The translations under genes and the position numbers were made by a program. The notes beneath the pieces were generated by a model, which saw only the letters and a program-made list of their open reading frames with translations, made no database searches and was not told the DNA's origin. From the NCBI GenBank assembly GCA_036397755.1, contig DASWII010000046.1, positions 11,985-75,984 of the forward strand: DNA of 64,000 nt, given 5' to 3'. This document shows positions 43,813 to 53,435 of this stretch, one piece after another. Numbering within the stretch: the first letter of the stretch is position 1; each line of letters opens with the position of its first letter. This stretch comes from CAMYLY01 sp036397755. GTDB lineage: Bacteria > Gemmatimonadota > Gemmatimonadetes > Gemmatimonadales > GWC2-71-9.

Positions 43813-44907
43813 TCAGTGATGCGCGTCGCTCGAGGTGGACGCCCGCGGATCGTGAGAGTCATCCAAGAACACGAGCATCGATCGCCGTTCGACCGCATTC
43901 GCCAGCGCCTCGACCACCGCCGGATCGAGTTTCGTGCCCGCCAGTTTCCGGATCCGCGCAATGGCGTCGGTCTGGGTCATCGTCTGTTGATAGGGACGAG
44001 AGGTGGTGATGGCGTCGTACACTTCCGCGGCCGCGACGATACGCGCCCCCATGGGAATCGCGTCCCCCTTCAGCCCACGCGGATACCCTGATCCGTCGAA
44101 GTTCTCGTGGTGCGCGTGCACGAACTCCGTCACCGACCCGAGGTGCGTGAGTGGCGACAGGATGCGGAATCCGATTTCCACCTGCTTGCGGATATGCTGC
44201 TTCTCTTCCGGAGTGAGCGCGCCCTTCTTTTGCAGGACGGCGTCCGAGACACCGATCTTGCCGATGTCGTGCAGCCGCCCGGCGGCCCGGACCGCCTCGA
44301 CCTCGTCATCGCTCATGGCCAATTCGGCGGCAATCGTCGCGGCCAACTCGGCCACCCGCGCGGAATGACCCACGAAATCGGGATGCTTCGCCTCCAAGAC
44401 GTTGATCAACGCTCCGAGCGTGGCGACGTTGACTTGCTGGAGCTTTTGGCGCTCGCGTTCGAGCTCATGTGTTCGCTTCACGAGTTCCTGCTTGAGCCAC
44501 GCCGAGATTTCCGCCTGCTGGAGTCCCGACGCGCGCAGCCGCACCCCGCGTTCGACCGCCGCGAGGAGCTCCTCGAGTTGGAGCGGTTTGGTGAGATAGT
44601 CGAATGCGCCGTGCTGCAGACAGAACGCCGCGGTCGTCGAGTCGCTCGGGTGGCTGACCACTATGACGGTCGTTTCCGGGTCTGCCTCCAACACCTCACG
44701 CACCAATCCGGGACCTTCGATATTCGGCAGGCCGATGTCCAAAACCGCCACCGGATACCCGCCGTCCAACACAGCCGCGACGAGCTCCATCGGGGTCCCG
44801 ACCATGGTGGTCCCGATGCCTCGCTCCGCCATGTACGCCGCCACCTGGTCGCGGATATTGTACTGGATCAGCGCCACGAGTCGTTGGCCGGACAGAACAT
44901 CGTTCAC
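43813..44907 (-). CDS. Response regulator with HD-GYP cyclic-di-GMP phosphodiesterase domain
   Basis: 364 residues from a GTG at 44907, preceded by GGGAGA; a longer ATG start at 44949 is less likely. The receiver domain (about 1-120) has the phospho-acceptor VLDIGLPN and Lys in DYLTKPLQ. A coiled-coil linker (KQELVKRTHELERERQKLQQ) leads to an HD-GYP domain with GRLHDIGKIGV, HHENFDGSGYPRGLKG and AAEVYDAITTSRPYQ. HD-GYP enzymes hydrolyse cyclic di-GMP. No histidine kinase is adjacent. Confidence 0.92.
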   Translation of the reverse strand: MNDVLSGQRLVALIQYNIRDQVAAYMAERGIGTTMVGTPMELVAAVLDGGYPVAVLDIGLPNIEGPGLVREVLEADPETTVIVVSHPSDSTTAAFCLQHGAFDYLTKPLQLEELLAAVERGVRLRASGLQQAEISAWLKQELVKRTHELERERQKLQQVNVATLGALINVLEAKHPDFVGHSARVAELAATIAAELAMSDDEVEAVRAAGRLHDIGKIGVSDAVLQKKGALTPEEKQHIRKQVEIGFRILSPLTHLGSVTEFVHAHHENFDGSGYPRGLKGDAIPMGARIVAAAEVYDAITTSRPYQQTMTQTDAIARIRKLAGTKLDPAVVEALANAVERRSMLVFLDDSHDPRASTSSDAHH

Positions 44908-45027
44908 GCGTGCGTCTCCCTGATGAGCCGAGTGCCCATAAGATGCCATTCTCGCCGAGTTTGCGCGACCCCGCGCGGTGCCCTTGCGAGGCCCAGGAGT
45001 GGCCGAAGTCGTCCACCGATCTCGCGC

Positions 45028-45056
45028 TTGAACGCCCGCGCGCTTCTAGGTACGAT
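45028..45056 (+). promoter_or_regulatory. Candidate sigma70-like promoter of the M61 gene
   Basis: TTGAAC (45028-45033) and TACGAT (45051-45056) are spaced by exactly 17 bases, each a 4/6 match to consensus, and lie 37 bases upstream of the M61 start codon. Confidence 0.5.
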
Positions 45057-45092
45057 CGCTGGAACGCCTCTCACCATACACCGAGCGAACCG

Positions 45093-46898
45093 ATGGTGTT
45101 TCTCGCGCTTTCAGCCAGCCTCCTGACCACACTGCTCTCCGGTCGCCCGGCCCAGTCTGCCGCGCCCCCGGTGATCGCCGACATCCGCTACGAGCTCACG
45201 TTCAACCGAGCCACGGCTGCACGGCGCGAAGTTCACGTGGCGATGCGCTTCCGCGCCAACGACGATCGGCCGATCGCGCTCTCGCTCCCGGCGTGGACAC
45301 CGGGATCCTATGAGCTGGGCAACTTTGCCCGGTGGGTGCTGGACTTCCGCGCCTCGTCGAACGATCGCGCGCTCGAGTGGGACAAGATCGACTTCGACAC
45401 GTGGCGGGTGCGCCCCGCGGGAGCACGGTCCATCACGGTGTCGTTTTCGCTGCGGGCCGACACGCTGGACAATGGAATCGCGTGGTCGGCGGAGGACTTC
45501 CTCCTGCTCAACGGGACCGCGGCCTTTCTCTATCCAGAGGGCTCCGATCTGGGGTTCTCGGCCTCCGTGGTCGTGCACACCGAGCCCGACTGGAAGGTGG
45601 CCACCGGCATGACCAGCGGCGGCGCACTCCACCGATTCGCGGCATCCGACTACCACGAGCTGGTGGACATGCCGTTCTTCGTGGGCGCGATGGATGTCGA
45701 CAGCACGGCCATCGACGGCCACTGGTATCGCCTGGCCTCGTACCCCGCCGGCGCGATGACCGGAGAGGGACGCGACGCGTGGTGGCGGCAGTTGGGGCAG
45801 ATGGTGCCCGCGCTCGTGGACGTGTACCGCGACATCCCGTGGGAGACCTATACCACGCTGCTCATCTTCGACGCCGGATTCCCGGGCGGGGCTGCGCTCG
45901 AGCACGCGAACTCGCACGTGGGCATCTACCACCCGGCGTTCATCGGTAACCCGATCCTCGCGTCCATCACGGCGCACGAGATCATCCATGCGTGGAACGT
46001 CAAGCGACTGCGTCCGGCCGAGCTTGTGCCGTACGACTACAGCCGGCCACAGCCGACCACCCTGCTGTGGGTGAGCGAAGGCCTCACGGATTACTATGCC
46101 GACCTGGCACTGATCCGCGGCGGGATCGTTCCACCGTTGCTGTTTGGTCGGTTCGTCGCGGACAAGGTCAATCAAGTGATGGCAGCCCCGCCCGTGGCAC
46201 TCGAGGATGCATCGCTCAACACCTGGATCTCGCCGATCGAGGTGGATCAGTACATCTACTACCCCAAGGGTTCGCTGGTCGGGCTGCTCCTCGACATCCT
46301 GATTCGCGACGCCTCGGACAACCGCGCCGGGCTCGACGACGTGATGCGCTCGCTGTACGAGCAGACCTACAAGGCGGGCCGAGGCTTCACCACCGAGGAT
46401 TTCTGGGCCGCCGCCAGTGCGGCCGCCGATGGCCGGGATTTCACGGCCTTCGCGGCGCGCTACGTGGACGGACGCGACCCGCTGCCTTGGGCGGAGACCC
46501 TGCCACTGGCCGGCCTGATCTTCCAGGCAGATACCGCCCGGATCGCAGTCATCGGCATCTCGTCCAGCCCCGACGAACACGGCATCCGCGTGATCGACGT
46601 GCTGCCGGGTGGGATGGCCGACTCGGCCGGGGTCACGCCAGGTGATTACCTGGTGCAGGTCGGTGAACTGCTCGTCACGGGCAACGATTTCGACATTCGT
46701 TTCAGAAATCGCTACGCGAATTCGCTGCCGGGCACCCCGCTCAAACTCGCCGTGCGCCGCGGAGAGGCCGTGATCCCGCTCGAGGGTCCGCTCACGTTCT
46801 CCTCTGTAGTCACCTACAATGTCCAGACAGACCGAGGGGCGGGTCCCAAGGCGCAGCGCATTCGCGACGGCATCCTGCGAGGTGTGACCGGCAACTGA
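45093..46898 (+). CDS. Secreted M61 family peptidase (glycyl aminopeptidase-like) with PDZ domain
   Basis: 601 residues from ATG 45093 (MVFLALSASLLTTLLSG), a signal peptide. The N-terminal beta domain (LPAWTPGSYELGNFARWV) and the catalytic domain (GGAALEHANSHVGIYH, then H295-E-I-I-H in TAHEIIHAWNVKRLRP, and WVSEGLTDYYADL with the third zinc ligand) are typical of M61. A C-terminal PDZ domain follows at about 500-590 (IDVLPGGMADSAGVTPGDYL). These enzymes remove small N-terminal residues from peptides outside the cytoplasm, which fits the other exported peptidases in the window. Confidence 0.93.
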   Translation: MVFLALSASLLTTLLSGRPAQSAAPPVIADIRYELTFNRATAARREVHVAMRFRANDDRPIALSLPAWTPGSYELGNFARWVLDFRASSNDRALEWDKIDFDTWRVRPAGARSITVSFSLRADTLDNGIAWSAEDFLLLNGTAAFLYPEGSDLGFSASVVVHTEPDWKVATGMTSGGALHRFAASDYHELVDMPFFVGAMDVDSTAIDGHWYRLASYPAGAMTGEGRDAWWRQLGQMVPALVDVYRDIPWETYTTLLIFDAGFPGGAALEHANSHVGIYHPAFIGNPILASITAHEIIHAWNVKRLRPAELVPYDYSRPQPTTLLWVSEGLTDYYADLALIRGGIVPPLLFGRFVADKVNQVMAAPPVALEDASLNTWISPIEVDQYIYYPKGSLVGLLLDILIRDASDNRAGLDDVMRSLYEQTYKAGRGFTTEDFWAAASAAADGRDFTAFAARYVDGRDPLPWAETLPLAGLIFQADTARIAVIGISSSPDEHGIRVIDVLPGGMADSAGVTPGDYLVQVGELLVTGNDFDIRFRNRYANSLPGTPLKLAVRRGEAVIPLEGPLTFSSVVTYNVQTDRGAGPKAQRIRDGILRGVTGN

Positions 46899-46914
46899 GG
46901 GGGCTTGTTTCTGG

Positions 46915-46941
46915 ATCGCGGATCGGCACGGAAACCGCGAT
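46915..46941 (-). terminator. Weak hairpin between convergent genes
   Basis: ATCGCGG (46915-46921) and CCGCGAT (46935-46941) form a 7-bp inverted repeat with a 13-base loop between the stops of the M61 gene and the GGDEF gene. It is much weaker than the other hairpins. Confidence 0.3.
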
Positions 46942-46948
46942 GCGGTCT

Positions 46949-47902
46949 CTATGAGGCGGCGACGACGGTGTTCTTGCCGCCCTGCTTGGCCTTCGCAAGC
47001 GCATCCTCCGCACTGGCCAATAGGTCCTCGAACCGATTCTCGCGCGTGGGCAACATCGAGGCCACACCGACACTCGTGGTGAACCGGGCGTCTCCGCCGT
47101 CGGGCATCGCCATCGAGAGCTCGGCGATCGCTCGGCGCAGCGTTTCACCCACCGCCGTGGCGGCCTCCAGATCCAGCCCACCGTCCAGCATGATGGCGAA
47201 CGCATCGCCGCCGTATCGCGCGATCAGGTCACCACTCCGGCGGACCCTGTCCTGCAACAGAATCGCGAACTGCCGCAGGCAGCGGTCGCCCTGATCGTAA
47301 CCGTGTACGCGGTTGAACTCGCGGAAATCGTCTCCATCGACAATCAGAACGGCCAACGGGGTCTTGAGGCGGACGGCCCGGCTCCACTCGGTGCGGAGCC
47401 GATCTTCGAACATCTGCCGCGTGGCCACCCCGGTCACGGTATCCACACGGTGCTCGCGGCGTTTCCACTCCGTCACGTCACGCGCGACGGCGTAGAGCAA
47501 ACCGGTCCCCGGTTCGGGGTAGGAGGTCCAGTGCAGGTCCTTGTACGTGCCGTCCTTGCAGCGATAGCGATTCTCGAACGAGATCGTCGGGCGCCCGCCG
47601 TGTAACTGCCCGACCTCGGCAACGGTTTCGGAACGGTCTTCCGGATGGATCAGATCGCTGAACGGACGCGCGAGCAACTCCTCGGCCGTCCAACCGAGCG
47701 TTCGGGTGAACGCCGGGTTCACCCGCTTGAAGTAGCCATCGACGCCCGCGATACACAGCATGTCGAGCGCGTACGTGAAGAACCGGTCGAGGTCGAACAT
47801 CTCGTATTCCCCCGAGACGGCGGCGACCACCGACACGCCGCAGGCGTGACAGTAGTTGGCATCGTCCGGAAGCCGGGTCCGGCATCGCGCGCATGGAGTC
47901 AC
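46949..47902 (-). CDS. Zinc-ribbon PAS-GGDEF protein with degenerate GGDAF site
   Basis: 317 residues from the GTG at 47902, which has GGGAGG five bases upstream. MTPCARCRTRLPDDANYCHACG is a double CxxC zinc ribbon. A PAS domain follows (about 45-155: DMLCIAGVDGYFKRVNPAF, FSDLIHPEDR, YAVARDVTEWKRRE), then a GGDEF domain (about 160-315: DTVTGVATRQMFEDRL, VLIVDGDDFREFN). The active-site signature reads RYGGDAFAI (GGDAF at 47212-47198). The glutamate of GG(D/E)EF helps catalysis and metal binding, so diguanylate cyclase activity is doubtful. It starts 71 bases after the DUF4175-like gene and may end that operon. Confidence 0.88.
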   Translation of the reverse strand: MTPCARCRTRLPDDANYCHACGVSVVAAVSGEYEMFDLDRFFTYALDMLCIAGVDGYFKRVNPAFTRTLGWTAEELLARPFSDLIHPEDRSETVAEVGQLHGGRPTISFENRYRCKDGTYKDLHWTSYPEPGTGLLYAVARDVTEWKRREHRVDTVTGVATRQMFEDRLRTEWSRAVRLKTPLAVLIVDGDDFREFNRVHGYDQGDRCLRQFAILLQDRVRRSGDLIARYGGDAFAIMLDGGLDLEAATAVGETLRRAIAELSMAMPDGGDARFTTSVGVASMLPTRENRFEDLLASAEDALAKAKQGGKNTVVAAS

Positions 47903-47973
47903 AACACCTCCCAAAACACGTCAGACGGGCTCCTCCTCAAATGTCCCCCGGCGGCCCGGGCTCGCAGGGTCGA

Positions 47974-50900
47974 TCAGGGCCGCTTTCTGGAAAGATCGCG
48001 GAAATAGGCCTCCACGAGGCGGCGGTAGCGCGACGGCACCTCTTCCGAACCCGTCGCCGCCAGCTCCCCGTCCTGCCGGAGCAGATCGCGTCGCAAGCGG
48101 AACTCGAGCTCCTTGAGACCGGGGATCACGGCGTCGCGCAACTGCGCGAGACCCTGCGGCGATCCCAACCCCGTGCGTTCGACCGACCGCAGCTTGGCGA
48201 GCAGGTCTTCGAGCCCACCGACGTCCACCCCTCCCTGCTGCAATTCGCGCCGCAGATCCTGCAGGGCTTCGCGCCGCGCGGTGATCTCGCGACTGAACCG
48301 CCGCGCCTGATCCGGGGTCGCGTCGCCCCCACCATCCGCACCCTGCCCCTGTTGGCCTTGCTGCCCCTGTTGGCCTTGCTGCCCCTCCTGCCCCTCCTGC
48401 CCCTGCTGGCCTTGTGGCCCTTGTTCGAGTCGGTCCCGCATCGACTCGAGTCCACCGACGACGTCGCGTAGGCGCTCGAGGGCTTGTGCGACGCGTTGCC
48501 CGGGGGCCTCGCCGATCGCTCCGAGCGCACGCTCCAGCTGTTCCTGCACGCGTTCCACGTCGTCCGTGATCGACCGCTCGAAATTGTTCGCGTACTCGTC
48601 CGACCCCGACTGCACGACTCCCTGCGAATACAGGATCTTGTCGGCCATGCGTCCGGCCCGCATGCCCCGCGCAGTCTCGCGCAATTCGCGGGATGCTTCG
48701 GGTTGTTCCCCCGCGCCTTCACGTCCCAATCGCTCCGCATCCTCCTCAAGTTGTCGTACGTCGTCCGCCATCTGTCGCTTCCGCTCGAGCAGTCGGTCCA
48801 GCGCCTCGCGATCGCGGCCACTCGCTCCCAACCGGCGCACGGTCGCGGCCACGTCCCGCTGCGATTCTGAGAGACGTTCGGCCCGCCGGACCGCGTCTTC
48901 CACTTCACGCCGGAATTGTTCCGTTTCGCTCTGCTGCAATCTGCGTTGCGCCTCGCGCAGGCCGTCCAGCGCCGTCCGCCCTTGCGCTTCTCCGCTCGAC
49001 CGCGCCTGCGCGGCGGCGCGACGCATCGCGTCAGCGGCCTCCCGCAGGCGGCGCGCCGTCTCCTCGAGCTCAGGACGAGACTGTTCGCGCGCCAACCGCT
49101 GCAGCTGCCGGGACAGTTCCTCGGTTTCGTCCGCGAGCTGTCGCTGGCCCCGGCCGGTCGCCCCACCACCCTGACTCGACGCCTGCGCGCGCATGCGCTC
49201 GTTCTCCTGCTGCTGCCGTCGCGCCAGATCACGCAGTCGCTCCATGGCCTCATCCAGCTCCGCGGTCCCCTCCTGCTGCCGGCCGCGATCGACGCTCTCA
49301 TACTGATTGCGCAGTCGCTCCATTTCGAGATCGAAGAGGTCCGCGAGATCCTCGGCCTCGGCGCTCTGTTCGCCCCCGCCCCCCCCACCACCACCGCCGC
49401 GCTGCCGCGTCACCTCGCGGTCCCGATACGCCGCCTCGGCCCGCTGCAGATACCGGAGCGCGCGTTCCTCTGACGGGAGGGCCTCCGTTGGCTCCGCCGT
49501 CCCCAGGTGCCGCTCCGCCACCTGCATGGCATCCAGGGCCTCGGGAAGCGCCGCCATCACACTGGCAAGCGAGGAATCGATCTGCACGACGCCGCGCGAC
49601 CGCATACGCTCCAGCAACGTCCCCACTTCCTCACGCAACCGGCCCTGCGCCAGAGTCAGCGTGGCCAGATGCTCCCCGATCTCCCGCTCCGCATAGAAAG
49701 CCGAATCACGCAAGAGATTGAACGTCCCCGCTACGATCTGGCGCTGTCGCGCGGAGAGTTCCCCAACGTCGCCGCCTCCCTGCCCGTCCCCGCCAGGCGG
49801 CGCCTGGGCCGCGGCCTGCCGAAACCGTCGATCGAACGGGCGGATCTCGAGGAAGTAGATGTCCGTCGACGCCTGCTGCCCTCCTCCCACGCTGCGCGCG
49901 TCCCGGGCACGGGCATGGTATGCCACCACGTCACCGGGTTCGAGATTCCACTCCTCGAGGAAGAAGGTGTACCCGCCGGAGAAGTCTCGGCGACGCCCCT
50001 GGGACACCAGCGCGACGGTGTCCTCGCGTGCGCCGTTCACGCGAAAGACCAACTCGACACGCTCCAAACCAAAGTCGTCCTCTGCCTCGATTTCCGTGAA
50101 CACCTCGTCGATCGACGTGACCTGCAGGTCCCGGCCGGGCGCGCGGAATCGCACGAGCGGCGGCAGATCCTCGAGCACGTCGATGAGGTACTCCGGAGAG
50201 CCGCTCACCACTGTTCCATCGAGCGCCTGCAGTTCCACGCGATAGTGGCCGGGCACGCGTATCGCCAAGGAGCCCGTCACTTCGGTTCCCGAGCGCGGTT
50301 CGAGCGCGACCGTGTCGCGCCCGGTCACGATCAGCGTGCCGCCGACCACGGGCACAGTGGTGGTGATGGCCAGGTCCACCCTCGTGCCCGCCACGACGGC
50401 AATGTCACCCGCGTCTTCCACGACCCGCACGTCAAGGCCCGTATACGCCGGGAAGTGGTACTCGTGCACCATCGCGGCGACATACGGGAGATCCTTCACC
50501 GTGATGGCGAACACGGGCGATCGCACACCCGACGTCTCGACGTAGTAGGTCGCATCCCGCTCGACCGCGAACACGACGAACTCGAACGCGCCGGACGTGT
50601 CGCTGGCCGCCATCGGCCATCGCTCCCACGCACCGCCCGCTTCACGCTGCACCAAGAGCACGGCATCGCCCGTGAAGTTGACGGTCTGGGCCGCGATCTC
50701 GACATCGGAACCGCGCGGAATCACCACGTCGCCGGGAGTGACCTGGAGCGCGTACGGAGTCGCCGCCCCATCCACCAGCCACGGCGTGAGCAGGAACGGA
50801 GCGCCATTTCGCACGAAGCCGGGTGACAGCGCCACGAGTAGCATTCCCGCGACCGCCGCGCCGGCCAGCCATCCGGACGAACGCCGGATGGCCGGTGCTT

Positions 50901-51363
50901 CGATTCGGCGCCCGTTTTCGATGGCCGCGCACCGCGCCACCGCCCGCTCGACCACCCGGCGCACCATGGCCGCGGACCGCCCATCATCGATGTCGCCGGC
51001 CTCCCCGAACTCCACCGCACTCGAGACGTGCCCCTGGAGGGACGGCTCGTGCTCCTCGATGTAGAGTGCCACCTGTGCGTCGGTGACGCGCCGGCGGAAG
51101 GGGAGTACGAGATAGCGGAGCACGGCCAGTGCCACTCCACCGTACAGCACCCAGCGGATCACCGCGATCCCCGTCGCGGAGAACCGGACGTGATCCACCA
51201 TGAACGCCGACACCAGGAACGCGACGAGTCCAACGCCGGCCACGATCGCGAGCCCCCGCAGCGCTACTCGCAATCGCCAGCGCGCGCGCACGCCGCGAAT
51301 CACGTGCATGAGAGCGCCGCGATCAGAGCGGGGAACTACGATGCGGCCGAACAGTCCCGGCAT
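47974..51363 (-). CDS. DUF4175-like membrane protein with long Gln/Arg-rich coiled coil
   Basis: 1129 residues from the ATG at 51363, preceded by GGAGG; upstream in-frame codons overlap the previous stop region. Three membrane helices lie near the N-terminus (ALRGLAIVAGVGLVAFLVSA, VIRWVLYGGVALAVLRYLV, WLAGAAVAGMLLVALSPGF). A periplasmic beta region follows (about 230-570, e.g. YVETSGVRSPVFAITVKDL and PEYLIDVLEDLPPLVRF), then a very long helical part (about 570-1100) with a QGQ/QEG low-complexity stretch near residue 1000. The layout matches DUF4175-type proteins that sit beside MoxR/Bat genes. It starts 14 bases after the BatA-like gene. A structural envelope role is inference. Confidence 0.8.
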   Translation of the reverse strand: MPGLFGRIVVPRSDRGALMHVIRGVRARWRLRVALRGLAIVAGVGLVAFLVSAFMVDHVRFSATGIAVIRWVLYGGVALAVLRYLVLPFRRRVTDAQVALYIEEHEPSLQGHVSSAVEFGEAGDIDDGRSAAMVRRVVERAVARCAAIENGRRIEAPAIRRSSGWLAGAAVAGMLLVALSPGFVRNGAPFLLTPWLVDGAATPYALQVTPGDVVIPRGSDVEIAAQTVNFTGDAVLLVQREAGGAWERWPMAASDTSGAFEFVVFAVERDATYYVETSGVRSPVFAITVKDLPYVAAMVHEYHFPAYTGLDVRVVEDAGDIAVVAGTRVDLAITTTVPVVGGTLIVTGRDTVALEPRSGTEVTGSLAIRVPGHYRVELQALDGTVVSGSPEYLIDVLEDLPPLVRFRAPGRDLQVTSIDEVFTEIEAEDDFGLERVELVFRVNGAREDTVALVSQGRRRDFSGGYTFFLEEWNLEPGDVVAYHARARDARSVGGGQQASTDIYFLEIRPFDRRFRQAAAQAPPGGDGQGGGDVGELSARQRQIVAGTFNLLRDSAFYAEREIGEHLATLTLAQGRLREEVGTLLERMRSRGVVQIDSSLASVMAALPEALDAMQVAERHLGTAEPTEALPSEERALRYLQRAEAAYRDREVTRQRGGGGGGGGGEQSAEAEDLADLFDLEMERLRNQYESVDRGRQQEGTAELDEAMERLRDLARRQQQENERMRAQASSQGGGATGRGQRQLADETEELSRQLQRLAREQSRPELEETARRLREAADAMRRAAAQARSSGEAQGRTALDGLREAQRRLQQSETEQFRREVEDAVRRAERLSESQRDVAATVRRLGASGRDREALDRLLERKRQMADDVRQLEEDAERLGREGAGEQPEASRELRETARGMRAGRMADKILYSQGVVQSGSDEYANNFERSITDDVERVQEQLERALGAIGEAPGQRVAQALERLRDVVGGLESMRDRLEQGPQGQQGQEGQEGQQGQQGQQGQQGQGADGGGDATPDQARRFSREITARREALQDLRRELQQGGVDVGGLEDLLAKLRSVERTGLGSPQGLAQLRDAVIPGLKELEFRLRRDLLRQDGELAATGSEEVPSRYRRLVEAYFRDLSRKRP
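48340..48420 (-). repeat. In-gene low-complexity repeat encoding QGQ/QEG units
   Basis: Degenerate tandem copies of a 9- to 18-base unit (plus strand CTGCCCCTGTTGGCCTTG) encode about eight GQQ or GQE tripeptide repeats inside the DUF4175-like protein. The reading frame is kept, and copy number may vary between strains. Confidence 0.75.
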
Positions 51364-51377
51364 CCTGGATACCTCCG

Positions 51378-53435
51378 TCAGCGAGCCACGCGGCCAGCCC
51401 GTCGGGCCAAGCCACCTTCGACTATGGAGAGAACGAGCACCGTCAGCAAGAGATACCACCACAGACCCTGCCGCCGTTCCTTCTCCGCCGGCGTCAGCGC
51501 CGCCGCGAGTTCCCCCCGGCGCTCCGCACCCGGGTCGATCGGGGCCATCCCGGATGCGATCTCCTCAGGATCCCCACGCCGCAGATCCGACTCCCGTGGA
51601 TCGGCGTTCACCGCGATCGCCCGTGCGTCAACGCGTCCGCCGAGGGATCGCAGCGTGTACACCCCGGGCTCATCGAGGATCAACGCGTCGGGGCCCCCGT
51701 CGCTCAAACGAGTTCTCCGGCCGTCGGGCCGTTCGAGCACCGGCTCTCCTTCGATCGCCGCTAGGTCCGCACCACCCAGCACACTCCCGGCGACGCGCCA
51801 CGCCGGCTCCGGCTGATACCGCGCCAGGTAGCGGATGGTCTCATGCACGAACGGGAGAAACACCGGCTTGATCGGGAGGTCGTTCCACTCGTTTGCCAGT
51901 CCCGCTGTCCACGCCACCACGCGTCCCGCACCAACCGGTCTCTCCGACAACGCCACCGACCCGTCGTCGAATCGCGCGAGCACGACCGCATCCTCCGGTA
52001 CGTCGTGGACCCGGTAGCGGAAGAATCGGGCCGACGAAAAGTCACCGCTCCGTGGCTCGGCGAACGGCGCGAACAACGGATGATCGTAATGCAGGATGCT
52101 CATGGTCCCACCGGCCGCCGCCACGCGATCCACCAACGACCCCGGTCGGGACCCGGCGAGCGCCACCCCTTCGGCCGACCACGACTCCGCTCCGTGCCGT
52201 CGCCCGAATACGACCCACAGGCCGCCACCCCCTTGCGCGAACGTTGCGAGCGCGCGTCCGAGCGCACCGCCCGGATACGGCACGTCGTTCAGCACGACGA
52301 CCTCGGCGTCTCCGATCGGCGCCGCGCTCGCGCGCGCGATCGGCAGCGACGTGACCTCGAACGGCGGATCCTCGGCCAGCGCTAAGGCCCGATCCAGGTA
52401 CAGCCCGTCCTCACCCGCCTGCGGATCGCCGAGCACCAGCACGGCGATCGGGTCCACCGGCTCCAGCACGAACCGGAGCGCGTCATCCGCCGGATAGGCG
52501 TCGGCCGCCACACGCACCGCGCCCACCATGGTCCGCCCGGGCGGCACGTCCGCGGTCAACGTGACCGGTCGGGTCTCGCCGGCCGGCAACGCCACCCGCT
52601 GGGTCGCCACCACAGCGCCATCCAAGACCAGCTCGACGCTGGCGGGCGTCGTTACGGCCGGTCCACGGTTGGACAGACGAGCCGTCGCGGTCACACGATC
52701 CCGGGCATTCGAGGAAACGCGATCCAGCTCCACCACATCGACACTCACGTTTGCCGGTTCGGTGCCGTCGCTCACGTCCACAACGGTGACGATCGCCCCG
52801 GCCGGCAGGCGATCTTCATCCGGCTGGGGCGCGCCGATCTCCTGGAAGTCGGAAATCACCACCACCTCACGCACCGGAAACTCCGACGGGTCGAGCATGT
52901 CACGCGCTAGCCGCACCGCCGGACCGGCGCTGGTGCGTCCCCCCCCCGGCCGCAGCATCGCCGCGGCGGACCGAAGCGTCCCCACGTCGTTGGTTCGCTC
53001 CGTGAGCGCGACCGCGCGCTCCGCGTACGCGATCAGCGTCGCCCGATCGGCCTCACCCAAACCCGCCGCGACATCGGCGACCGCGTCCGTCGCGCGGCTC
53101 CAGCGGTCGCCGACACTCATGCTCAATGACCGATCCAGCAGGATCACGACATCCCGCGCGGATCCAAGCACCGAGATCCCGAGGGATCCGCGATCGAGCA
53201 GCGGCCGGCTGAACGCCGCGGCGAGCAGCGCGAGCGCGAGGACGCGCAGCACGAACAGCCCCCAGTGACGAATACGCTGCTTCTTGGTCGTGCGAAACGG
53301 GATGCGGCGCAAGAACATGAGCGAGGGGAATCGGACGGGCTCCCGTCGCTCCCGATGCGTGAGGTGGACGTAGATCGGAACGGCGATAGCGGCCAAGCCC
53401 GCGAGAAAGAGCGGTGCCAGCAACGAGAGCCCCAT
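51378..53435 (-). CDS. BatA-like membrane protein with VWA domain
   Basis: 685 residues. A BatA N-terminal region with two membrane helices (LLAPLFLAGLAAIAVPIYVH; HWGLFVLRVLALALLAAAF) and the family string RFPSLMFLRRIPFRTTKKQR precede a von Willebrand A domain with an intact MIDAS (ILLDRSLSMSVG). A GATase-like region (about 320-500) and a C-terminal membrane helix (GLWWYLLLTVLVLSIVEGGL) follow. In known Bat loci such proteins work with MoxR and DUF58 partners in envelope stress or metal-chaperone roles. It overlaps the DUF58 stop by one base (TGATG). Confidence 0.88.
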   Translation of the reverse strand: MGLSLLAPLFLAGLAAIAVPIYVHLTHRERREPVRFPSLMFLRRIPFRTTKKQRIRHWGLFVLRVLALALLAAAFSRPLLDRGSLGISVLGSARDVVILLDRSLSMSVGDRWSRATDAVADVAAGLGEADRATLIAYAERAVALTERTNDVGTLRSAAAMLRPGGGRTSAGPAVRLARDMLDPSEFPVREVVVISDFQEIGAPQPDEDRLPAGAIVTVVDVSDGTEPANVSVDVVELDRVSSNARDRVTATARLSNRGPAVTTPASVELVLDGAVVATQRVALPAGETRPVTLTADVPPGRTMVGAVRVAADAYPADDALRFVLEPVDPIAVLVLGDPQAGEDGLYLDRALALAEDPPFEVTSLPIARASAAPIGDAEVVVLNDVPYPGGALGRALATFAQGGGGLWVVFGRRHGAESWSAEGVALAGSRPGSLVDRVAAAGGTMSILHYDHPLFAPFAEPRSGDFSSARFFRYRVHDVPEDAVVLARFDDGSVALSERPVGAGRVVAWTAGLANEWNDLPIKPVFLPFVHETIRYLARYQPEPAWRVAGSVLGGADLAAIEGEPVLERPDGRRTRLSDGGPDALILDEPGVYTLRSLGGRVDARAIAVNADPRESDLRRGDPEEIASGMAPIDPGAERRGELAAALTPAEKERRQGLWWYLLLTVLVLSIVEGGLARRAGRVAR

